The translations under genes and the position numbers were made by a program. Of a stretch of DNA of 64,000 bases, positions 55,405-64,000 are shown one piece after another; position 1 is the stretch's first letter, and the number at the start of each line of letters is the position of its first letter. The notes under the pieces were generated by a model. It did no database searches. It saw nothing but the letters and a program-made list of their open reading frames with translations, and was not told the origin of the DNA. Origin of the DNA: Tricholoma matsutake (Eukaryota; Basidiomycota; Agaricomycetes; Agaricales; Tricholomataceae); NCBI GenBank assembly GCA_026075535.2, contig AP026540.1, positions 8,990,001-9,054,000 on the forward strand, written 5' to 3'.

Positions 55405-56260
55405 ACACAAGAATTCCCCCCTTCACTGTTGGAGCAAGGGAGGGGGTGGTGGCAGCTGGTGTTGACAAGAAAGAAACAAAAGAACCCCCCTCACTATTGG
55501 AGCGAGGGAGGAGGCAGCAGTAGTCGGCATGTACTAGAATAAAACAAGAGAACCCCCCACTCGCTTAAAAGCGAGTGAGGGGGGTGGTGGCAGCCAGTGT
55601 CGTATGTAGCACCTGTGGTCCACCCTGCAAGCAGTTGCTCACAGTGGCAGGTACAGGTGCTGGGTCATCCATCGTTGGTGGGGGGGCTTGGTATCATCCT
55701 GTCCTCGTCCCATCTTTGTCCTCCTCCTCCTCCTCCCTGTTGTCCTCCTCCTCCTCCCTGTTGTCATCCCCCTCCCTGTTGTCGTCTTCTCTGCCATCCA
55801 CCTCCCCACTGTTGTTGTCATCTCTGCCATCCCCCTCCCTGTTGTTTGTCCTCCCCCATTGCCATCCTTCTCCCTGTTGTCCCCATCCCCATTGCTCCCC
55901 ATTCCCACCCCATGAGCAGTTGCTCACAGCGGTGGTTGGGGGTGCTCCGGTGGTGGTGGCGCCATGTAACAGCTGATGCGTCTGGGAAGACCTGTAATGG
56001 CGAGCGTCTTCGAGCACAGGAGCTGAAGACATCGGGGCTGGGATAGGGATCCACCCCGCGAGCAGATGCTCATGGTGGTGTCGTTGTGGGCCCATCAAGG
56101 TAGGCCAGGGAGCGACAGTTGTGCCCCCTGTTCCTGGCAACACAGGAGGGGTCCCAACCCCGCAAGCAGCTGCTCATGGGCATGGGTGTCGTCTTGTAGG
56201 GATCCACCCTGCGAGCAGATGCTCACGGTGGCGGCATTAGTACCTAAAAGGTTTGTTAGT
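55405..56260. repeat. GC-rich repeat region with recurring hairpin motif
   Basis: Several copies of CCACCCYGCRAGCAGNTGCTC (near 55619, 55912, 56053, 56157 and 56205) and T/C-rich CCTCCCTGTTGTC tandem repeats (55725-55880). The motif also occurs in hAT-1. A hairpin CCCCCCACTCGC...GCGAGTGAGGGGGG lies at about 55555-55583. Open frames here are low-complexity. Confidence 0.7.
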
Positions 56261-56299
56261 AAAATGAAAATGAAATGAGAAAAGAAAAAACACACCTGT

Positions 56300-56332
56300 G
56301 GCCCAAGAGACGTCGATGACGTCTCTTGGGCC
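56300..56332. other. Perfect 15-bp-arm hairpin followed by T7
   Basis: GGCCCAAGAGACGTC, loop GAT, then the exact complement, followed at once by TTTTTTT. It looks like a terminator-type structure, but in a fungus it could equally be a Pol III stop or chance within a repeat. Confidence 0.6.
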
Positions 56333-57103
56333 TTTTTTTGTTTGGTTTCCCTCGTCCTCATCGCCTCCCAGTCATCAGTCTTTGTTCTGGGGCATTTCTC
56401 GTGCCCACTTTGTGTGTACGAGCCCCTCACATCCCATTTGGACAGGGAGGAGGGGTGGGCATAAAAAGTAGTAGAAAACCTAAAAACAATAGAAAAAACC
56501 AATTAGTACTTGAAAAAGAATGAAAACAACAATAAAAATACTTAGTTTACATAGCATTGAGGGGCCCGAGGCCCCTCAACATGAGTCGACAGTTGTCGAT
56601 GTCCAAATACACATGTGATGTGGCACTCTTGCAGCCATGTGGTTTGCCATTGGCTCAGCGGCCTGTTGATGGAGCAGAATGGTGTTGGCGGCTGTTGATG
56701 GTGGTTGGAGGTGGTTGGGGTCAGAAGGAAGAGGTGGTGGTGGGCGGTGTTGATGGTGGTGGTGGTGGTGGTTGCATGCAGATCCCTAGTGGCGATATTG
56801 ATCATCAGTGGTGCAGCAATGGTCCGCAATGGTTGTGTTGACCGCCAACACACCGTGGTCTCAGTAATCAATGGGTCAGCAATTCTAATACCGTAGTAAC
56901 CATGCAGAACCCGTGACCTGAACCCATGGATTTTACCGTACTCGTACCCATGTCATTCCTTACCAAGACTATATTAATATAATACTACTCATTTATTTAA
57001 ATTTAATAGTAACCATCCATTCATCCACGGATATCACCCATGAAATATCCATATCCATATCGATCAATCCATATACATATCCATGGTAGTCCCTAGTCCA
57101 ATG

Positions 57104-58309
57104 TGCGTCGAGGCAAGGGGGAACTGGGCTGTTGTTCCATGACCTGAGGTAGGGGGGGGGGTCTCACCTGAAGGGCTTAAATTTTTTACTATTTTTAGCC
57201 CCAAATGCAACACATTAGTGACTTCATTGATGTAGCTTCAACTTCGAACATCTTGCACATTCTGAATGCAATAAAATGATTTTTTTTGGCTCACTCCGAT
57301 GTGCTGGTATCAAAACACAACATTTACATTGGCACCAGTGGTTCAATGATGAAGACAAAAGTAGGCTTTTAAAGCTTTCAACTATTTCAGATGTGTAAAG
57401 TGCTCTTTAAAAGAATAAAGGGCCTAAATATGTCTAATGTTGCTGTCCAATGCGGGTATAAAGGGTGCATGGGTATGTTGTTCTTGCTTTCCGTCGCTCT
57501 CTGATGTGCAATTGACAAGTTGGCCATTCATAGTTCCATCTGGATTGCCTCAACTTTGATGTGGCACCTCAAAATTGGCATTGTTCGAACCATGTTTGAC
57601 CCACTAAGCATCAACGTCAATAGAGCGACCCAAAAAATGATGTCTTTTCTTACTAATTCTTAGTTCCAATAAAATTTGCTTGTGTTTTTTTGTGAGACTT
57701 CCTTTTTTGGCTTGACATTTCCTTTTTTGGGGGGTAGGTGGGGGGGGGTCAGGCTGCCACCTGTTAAAAAATTTGCCTACCCCAGGCAATTTTTGCAATC
57801 CTGGTTCCCTCTTGCATCGAGGTCAAGAATCCCTCCCAATCACTTCTGTAACACATCCGATGTCAGTCTATAGGTAAAATAAAATATCTTATGGACTATG
57901 TGTCACTAAATCACTATTTCCAACTTTGAGGAGGTTGTAGAATGGATTTATACTACCAATTGACTCAAGGGGGTTTGGGAATCAGAATCCTGGACAGGTA
58001 CCTGGTTAGTTAGTCCTGGCCGAAGGCCCCCAAAATTATTTTTGGACCTCTCCATATACAGGTTGTGGAACACAATTTTGAAGGCTATAATGACTACTCA
58101 GATGTTGTACATAGCTATAAGAAATGAACAAAGTCCTTTAGCAGTAAAAAAAGCCCCTAATTTAATTAAAATACAATAGTGATTGGGCCAGATCAACCAA
58201 TTTGCAAGGTGGAAAAAATTTGACAATCCCAATTTCCATGCAATATGGAGCCTGAAAAGAAGGTAGGCAGCACAATACTGGTTTTACTTTGAACTAGCAT
58301 TAACATTGG
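57104..58309. other. Spacer without recognised gene
   Basis: No ORF or repeat family recognised. Several homopolymers (G9 near 57154, G9 near 57740). Confidence 0.5.
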
Positions 58310-58975
58310 ATGCAGCTTGCTGTCCTCAAAGTGGATGGTTATGCTGTTTGTCCAGATTGTGGAACACAAGTGAAATGTGGAAGTGCAGGGCTAAACAATC
58401 TTGAAAAACACCATCAGAAGAGTGATGCCTGCGGGAATGCTCAAGAAAAGTGTGACAAGGATAGGAGGAAGAAGAATGTAAAAATGCTCAAGAAAAGTGT
58501 GACAAGGATAAGAGGAAGAAGAATGCAAACCTGTTCAACTATTTTAAAGGACTAAAAGCACCTGCAGTTCTGTCAACAATCAGCCATTCAGGATCAATTC
58601 AGAGCCATCAATTGGCTCCTGCACAGGCCATTGACACCTGAGTGTTATCAAAACCTTGTGAAGAGCAATTACTTACAAAGGTGTGCAGGGAAATAAGGAT
58701 CCTGAAACCTTGCAGGGACCACCTACTGAATGGACTGGCACTGACAATGATATGCCCAACTCAACAGGATATCTGAGTAATTGAGGGAACTGTTTCTGCC
58801 AGCACTGAGAATGCTGCAATTGTTGAAAAAACTGGGTGATCCAAGTGAAAACGGGTCCTGAGAAAACACGTACTCAGTACCTTGAATGGATGCCTCTGTG
58901 GAGAGGTGGTTGATTCTTTGAAGTTGCTGTCAAATGCAATTATTAAGTGTAAGGAGCTAGGCTGAATGGGTAATT
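58310..58975 (+). pseudogene. Zinc-finger (BED-like) transposon protein relic
   Basis: VCPDCGTQVKCGSAGLNNLEKHHQKSDAC gives a C2-H-C type finger followed by a Lys-rich tract. The frame degrades afterwards (LFNYFKGLKAPAVLSTIS, later fragments with stops up to about 58975). A 39-bp segment (AATGCTCAAGAAAAGTG.GACAAGGATA) is duplicated at 58436 and 58482. I associate this finger with multicopy basidiomycete transposon genes, without certainty. Confidence 0.45.
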
Positions 58976-59941
58976 GACCTTTTTCTTGTTATATTTGTGG
59001 CTTATATCACTCACCTTATTATATAGTATCACCTCAGTTGTGTTGAGCTGGAGATAAAACCATGGAAATGGCTTTGTGCAGCTTGCGAGGCATCTGGGCA
59101 AGCAAGAGGGAAGCACCAGCATTGATGATGTCATATCTCTTTATATAGATATGTGCCTGATTACATAGGAGGGTTAGTCCAGCCTAGATGGTTGAAATAA
59201 AAAATTTGACCCTAGGTCATATTTTTTATTTCATGAACCTCCTTGAATTGACTTGTATTATAGTTGTTTTAAACCATGAGCACCTAACTGAGCAGTTCAA
59301 CAATAAATTATGGGTCCCTGTGAAGGCAAACCAACCATTAAGTGACTCTGAAGGTGTTGAGAAGTGGTAGGGATGGTGTAGGATTTAATAAAACTGTAAA
59401 ATAGGGAGATTGTGATAATTTCACATTTTTGACTGGAATCTTCTCTCTGGCTCTTACAGTAGAGATACCACAATACAGAACATAAGGGGTATGCACAATG
59501 TTAGTTTGGATATCATAGAAGTCATATATATAGAAAAAACTACAAGATTTGCTTGAGAACTGCATGAAAATGGTCTGCTTCACTCAAAATGATGGGTTAC
59601 TGATGTTTGTTTACTTAAGTCTGACCACAGCTTTACCTGAGATTGCCCCCCCACAAGCTAACATCAGAATCATGGGTAGTTGAAGGTACACGAGTCACTT
59701 ACTTGCTGCCCTGGGTCTTGCTAAAATATCTGTTTGAAGCATGTAAAGCTGATGTTGGTGGCATCCTTGGGGTCAAAGAATCAATGATTGCCCATGGGCT
59801 GCACACTGTGCCATACACTGACAGTTACATGATGCCGTCTGGTTACTATCATTGGGTAGGTGTTTGAACAAATTTTGAAAGTGTGTCTTGGAATTGTGGT
59901 TCTTGATGACTACTGGTCTTTGGCTTTTTTGAGAGTATATA
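58976..59941. other. Spacer without recognised gene
   Basis: Short frames only (for example 59643-59867, 74 codons). Nothing assignable. Confidence 0.45.
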
Positions 59942-60194
59942 TGTTGGAGCAGACTATATATGCTGCACAGCAGAAGAGACAACAAGTTCCTTACAACCTA
60001 CCTGGGGTTTAGTAAGACTTACAGCTAGGGTTAGCAGAGGTAAGAAACAGGTTCTCCTTATATACATAATATTAAGGATGTCACATGACTCAGGAATGTG
60101 TTTACCACATGTATGCACAGTAAGTGCAGTAACATGTGTATGCTGCATGTATTGCCTCATGTATGCAGCATGTATCTCAGGGGTAATTTCAACA
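59942..60194 (-). repeat. Ty1/copia 3' LTR
   Basis: 253 bp, on the minus strand TGTTGAAATTACCCC to CTCCAACA, rich in short GCATACATG repeats. It is preceded by the polypurine tract TTTGAGGGGGGG and the end of a copia Pol frame. Confidence 0.85.
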
Positions 60195-60390
60195 CCCCCC
60201 CTCAAACTGTACAGTGCTCTAAGCAGCTAAGTTTGAATCTTGAAAGTAATTCCGAGAGAGTCTCTAAATTTCCTGAATAGGATGGTGCCAAGGTTCTTTG
60301 TGAACATGTCAGCCGGATTATCACTTCTAGGAATGAAAACGACTGTGACTTTGTCATTTTCTATGCATTCGTGGGTATACACAACTCTCA
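60195..60390 (-). pseudogene. Ty1/copia Pol C-terminus (RNase H end)
   Basis: Minus strand reads ECIENDKVTVVFIPRSDN, PADMFTKNLGTILFRKF and DSLGITFKIQT-stop, the conserved NPAD.FTK.L end of copia RNase H. The rest of the element is absent; at about 60390 it gives way to a minisatellite. Confidence 0.85.
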
Positions 60391-60399
60391 GTGACTTTA

Positions 60400-60865
60400 G
60401 ACCATTATATATGGACTAACTAATGGTGGCTTTAGGCCGTATTTAATGGTCCAGCTAATGTGGGCCCATAGACTGTAATAGACCATAGAAGATGTGTGGG
60501 CTCATCTGGCAGGTATAAGTTCATTTAAATAGAATGGGCTCATGGGTGAAATGAGTAGAGCTTTATACCACATGTGATGGGTGGGCCCATGGGATATGTT
60601 AGTATTGGAATAGACCATAGATGATGGGTGGGCTTATAAGACATGAGGACTTAGCAGTAGACCATGGATGATGGGGTGGGCCCAAGTGTAATTTTGGGAC
60701 TGGTATGGATCATGTATAATGGGTGGGCCTATGTGATATGTTAGCATTGGAGCAGACCATGGCTGATGGGTGGGCCTATAGGACATATTGAAGCAGTAGA
60801 CTATGAATGTTATGGTAGGCCCATGTAGGTCATGTTAGCAGTGTATTAGACAATGAGATGAGGCT
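60400..60865 (+). repeat. Minisatellite with GATGGGTGGGCCCATG core
   Basis: Seven to nine degenerate units of about 50-65 bp containing AGACCATGGATGATGG, TGGGCCCATG and ATGTTAGCA. No coding signal. Confidence 0.75.
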
Positions 60866-60984
60866 CTTACCATTGCTACATCTTAGCCTTCCAAGAGACT
60901 ACATAGTAGCAAATGCCCATATTACATATCAGCATCATAGATTCATAGTAGACCTTGAATATTTATTTGTCCTCTACTTGTGGC

Positions 60985-61185
60985 TGGATTGAACTATCTC
61001 GGTGAGTAGATCTTGATTGGTCCATCGGGGTAAGAATGTCAGGATTGAACCATCAGGGTAGGTACATCAGGAGAAGATTGTTCCATTGATGTAAGTCCAT
61101 TGTGTTGGAATTTCATTGAGGTTAGTACCATTGGAATTGGTTCATCAATGTGGGAACATCAGATCAGAACATCAGTATATTTCCA
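60985..61185 (+). repeat. Second minisatellite, CCATCAGGGTAGGTACATCAG core
   Basis: Five to six degenerate units of about 30 bp (TTGGTCCATCGGGGTAAG, TTGAACCATCAGGGTAGG, TTGTTCCATTGATGTAAG). Confidence 0.65.
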
Positions 61186-61326
61186 CTTTTCTATACTTTT
61201 GTTGGACTGTTCCAGCCTAATATATTTAAGTAGTGTTAGTGTCAGTGATAATATAATTCACTCTGATGTACTCATTCCTGCTTCAAGCTTACATCCCAAT
61301 ATTGGCATTCATTAAAATAATGTAAA

Positions 61327-62240
61327 CTACAACTCAAATTTTGAATTGTTAGCTACATATGTCTTGAGGCAATCATGCAGTTGTTCAACACCAGCTGCAA
61401 GATATAACTCTGCTTCCAACAACCTGGAGAGCAGGATGGCCTGCTTTTCCTTTGCTGTTGTCCTTACCTCAATGCCTCTTATTGCCTCTCCACTTCCACT
61501 TTCCAAACCCAAATCCTTCATCAACTCCTCGATGCCAGGCCACAAGAGGAAGGAGCAGACTGAAGCCGCCGACTCTTCAATCATTCCTTCCCCCCGATCC
61601 TCTACTGCTCTCCCCTTTCCCTTCACCGCTTTCCCAGATCCCAGCATGATGTCATCCACTTCCACTATCCCCACCGTCTCCTGCAGATTCTCCTCCTCCA
61701 CAAACTCCACCTCATCCGATTCATTGCCACCATCATCCCCCAGCTGGTCCACCTGCTCCTCTTCCTCAGTTTCTGGTTTGGGTGATCAATTGTCTTCAGA
61801 GGTCGGAGAAGGCAGTGTATGAGATCGTGGCCATTTTGGGGATGGCTGTTCCTCGCTGCATATTGTCGTTCCGATGTCATAGTCAGGTGTAGAAGCAAAG
61901 TCGATGGGGTCGGAGGCTGGAGATGACAGAGTTTTTGGGATGGTGACAATTGGGGGTGTTGGTGGGTGAGGAATGAATACAGGCCTTGTCCTGAGAGGAA
62001 GAGGCGGGGGCGGCAACAGCAGTAATGGCAGTGGAAGTAGCGAATCCAACTTAACATTTCCTTCCATAATTCCTTCCATCCGGTGCTTGTTTATAGTCAC
62101 CTGTCATATGTGGAGTGGGGTTCCCTCCTCCAGTAGACTCTTGAACCTCACATGTCTATCATCACCCTCCTCGACATATCCACCAAGTGGAAGTGTGGGT
62201 GCCAGCATTGGGAAGACAGAATGAGTCCCCCCACAGAACC
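61327..62240 (-). pseudogene. Decayed minus-strand ORF of unknown family
   Basis: One frame from about 62240 to 61327 reads PLGGYVEEGDDRHVRFKSLL, VTINKHRMEGIMEGNV, a Pro-rich stretch, SPKPETEEEEQVDQLGDD, and a C-terminal part with EKQAILLSRLLEAELYLAAG. It is interrupted only by TGA at 62104-62106 and 61786-61788. The upstream part (62492-62241) is shifted in frame. The opposite-strand frame at 61346-61822 is its shadow. I do not recognise the family; the TGA pattern suggests a transposon-borne or silenced gene. Confidence 0.5.
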
Positions 62241-62812
62241 ATCTTGAAATTGGGGATGGATAGCTGGCAGTCTCATCATGGCTATTGGAACCTGAGGAGG
62301 TGCCAGTGTTTCAGGGAGGGTGGAGGTACTGGCGACCATCAATCTGCTCAGTTTTGGACAAGTTCTCAGTTTTGAAGATGGCTGAAATCCAGAATGAACC
62401 ATCGGAGGCTTGATTTCAGCAGTAGAAAGAGTTAGTGGAGCTGTGTTGGGGTTGGGGACAGCAGATGTACTGCCATCCAAAGATAAGTCCAACTTTCAAT
62501 GCTTTGTCAGTCTGGATGAGGGTTGGTAGTCCGGCATAGAGGGAGCAGGTTGTTTTGATTTCAGGACCACCTGAAAACAATGTAACTACAACTAAATTAG
62601 TATTACAATTCACTTACCTTGATCTTTGGCATTGGAATATTGGTTTCGGGGATGTTCGAATTGTTTTAGTACACAAGTTCTCAATCAATCAATTGACTTA
62701 CCATGTGGTTCCGATCGGATTCTCGCAAACAATACTGATCCAGTACTTCAACATTGTTCACTCAATCAATTAACAATACTTTGCCCTTCAGCTTCGGATA
62801 TCAACTCTGCAA

Positions 62813-64000
62813 ATGCCTTCCTACAATCAAGTTGCTGAATCTTACATCAACGACATCCTCCCTTCCATTCAACCACATCTCCATCGATCCGTCACAAAGG
62901 CCATCTTCAGAGGTGATGAAGATCTTTTACTACTCCTTCAAGAACTTCCAAACTCACCAGTATGTCTGTTAACTATCCAAATTTCATCCTATAATGTATC
63001 ATTTCTATCAAATCAGGGATTGAATACCCTCATCGGGCAACAGTTGTTGGTATGGATCGACGAGTGCAAGCTGGAGATTGTTCTTCTACAACATGGCCGA
63101 GGCTATACAGTAAATGAGGAAAAATTGAAGAGTTGGATTGTACGTTAACTCAATTTACCTGTCAATGAGTTTCTAACTGTACTTCCTAGTACACTACTTC
63201 ATCGGGTGCTCAAGATGTACCAGAATGTGAGGGAGATGGCAGATATGACTTTGTCCCATCTCGTCTGCTCATCAGCGCGGCTTTGCAGCTTGACCGAGCT
63301 GATACTCAAGGAATGGAAGTCGACTTTGGCAAGATAAAGTGGGATGACCCCTTGTTGTGGTACCACCCGATGCTTTCAGAGGAGGGCAGCAGTACTCGGG
63401 AGTGGTTTTCAGAAGGGCATCAGACACCAGGTAGGTTTCACTCAGTTTAGCTTGAATTATCTACATATTGAATCACATATAGTACCTCGTGCAGTTCGGA
63501 ATGGAGTAGCTGCCTCTATAATAAATCCAATTGTCATCCCAGGCAACATCCAGATTCGTTCGAGGGATGAAATGTTGCAAATTATTCCCCCACCGCCCAC
63601 TTCAACTGACCCGGCTTCAAGTCATCGTAGCATTCCTTTGGCCAGAATGACAGTGGATCCATCAACACAATACCAGCTTTTGAAAATGACTCCCATGGGA
63701 CGGAGGAGCCATTCACAGACTCGTATCAAAAGCAGTGAGTATGTGAATGACTCTTCTGATGAGATAAAGGAAGAGGCCTGGTTGGAAGAAGCAGGAGAGA
63801 GAGGGCAGAGCAAGATGAAGAAGGTGGATGTTAAAGGAAAGCAGAAGGATACAGCAGAGGCGATGGATGTGGATTCGGAGGAGGTCGATGAGCCTGTGGA
63901 GGGGTCATCACAACCCTCAAGAAGATCACAACCCAAGGCAACAACGTCAAAATCAAGCATGAAGCCTGGAACAGAGACCATGCATCCGCCAAATTTGGGC
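62813..64000 (+). CDS. Unrecognised multi-exon gene, truncated by the window end
   Basis: Exons 62813-62959, 63017-63139, 63190-63430 and 63483 onward; introns of 57, 50 and 52 nt are all GT-AG with matching phases, and no stop occurs to 64000. Protein begins MPSYNQVAESYINDILPSIQ; middle part KLEIVLLQHGRGYTVNEEKL and WDDPLLWYHPMLSEEG; C-terminal part becomes Lys/Glu/Ser-rich with KKVDVKGKQKD and a SQPSRRSQPKATTSKSS stretch, typical of a nuclear protein. The function is unknown. It diverges from the decayed minus-strand ORF at 61327-62240. Confidence 0.75.

Larger units (their letters stand above)
51268..57095 (-). mobile_element. hAT-3 transposon (probable full extent)
   Basis: Left end TAGGGACTACTGTGGATGG, right end CCATGGTAGTCCCTA, inverted copies of TAGGGACTAC. 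Both subterminal zones are full of ATGGAT/ATCCAT repeats. A hAT transposase lies between. No exact 8-bp duplication was found (flanks AAATCATG and GTCCAATG), and the right part (55400-56900) contains foreign-looking GC-rich repeats, so the two ends may not belong to one element. Confidence 0.6.

Noticed and set aside
51260..57103. An 8-bp target duplication proving the borders of hAT-3
   Set aside because: Flanks AAATCATG and GTCCAATG do not match; GTCCAA occurs near both ends but not at equal distance, so the full extent of hAT-3 remains inferred.
61346..61822. Plus-strand Ser/Pro-rich protein
   Set aside because: It is the shadow of the minus-strand frame, which has a more protein-like composition and continues upstream across a single TGA.

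Overview
The window looks like nuclear DNA of a filamentous fungus, most likely an agaricomycete-type basidiomycete. The evidence is one host gene with 15 short GT-AG introns (33-64 nt), an Lgl/Sro7-type protein, and the particular mix of chromodomain Ty3/gypsy retrotransposons, hAT and Tc1/mariner-like DNA transposons. No rRNA, tRNA, prokaryotic operon or CRISPR array was seen.

Layout. 1-14252: a nest in which an old minus-strand Ty3/gypsy copy (element 0: 1-503 and 10131-10257) is split by gypsy-A (504-10125). Gypsy-A is itself broken by a Tc1/mariner-like transposon (954-4114) and by a shrunken LTR element (5117-5616). A partial LTR (G) and gypsy-B follow. 14253-19667: gypsy-C, then an inverted block that carries the continuation of C and the far end of B, set among palindromes and minisatellites. 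20314-25844: gypsy-D (minus). 27421-35062: gypsy-E (minus), carrying a foldback MITE, a GC-rich non-autonomous hAT element (hAT-1) and a patch of hAT transposase sequence. 35585-39715: the one clear intact host gene, an Lgl/Sro7/tomosyn-family protein. 41383-50983: hAT-2, whose first coding exon is split by gypsy-F (42718-50572). 51268-57095: hAT-3 with a multi-exon transposase. 57096-64000: a zinc-finger transposon relic, a Ty1/copia end, minisatellites, a decayed minus-strand ORF, and a plus-strand multi-exon gene that runs off the window.

The strongest theme is how the transposons have decayed. By hand count about 44 of 46 premature stops in their reading frames are TGA, mostly where relatives or the family have Arg (CGA), while the host gene has none. 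Paired LTRs, paired TIRs and even target-site duplications differ mainly at CpG, and several catalytic Asp codons were lost by CpG to CpA. This is the signature of CpG-directed mutation (methyl-cytosine deamination or a RIP-like process). Target-site duplications and reading frames also give the order of insertions: conceptually removing the Tc1-like element, the shrunken LTR element, the MITE in E, or gypsy-F rejoins the interrupted reading frame in phase.

A second theme is priming. In A, B, C, D and E the base run directly after the 5' LTR is C followed by a T tract instead of a tRNA-complementary site, whereas F has a 12-nt stretch complementary to its own LTR, as in Tf1-type self-priming. 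All of this was read by eye; no database search was possible.
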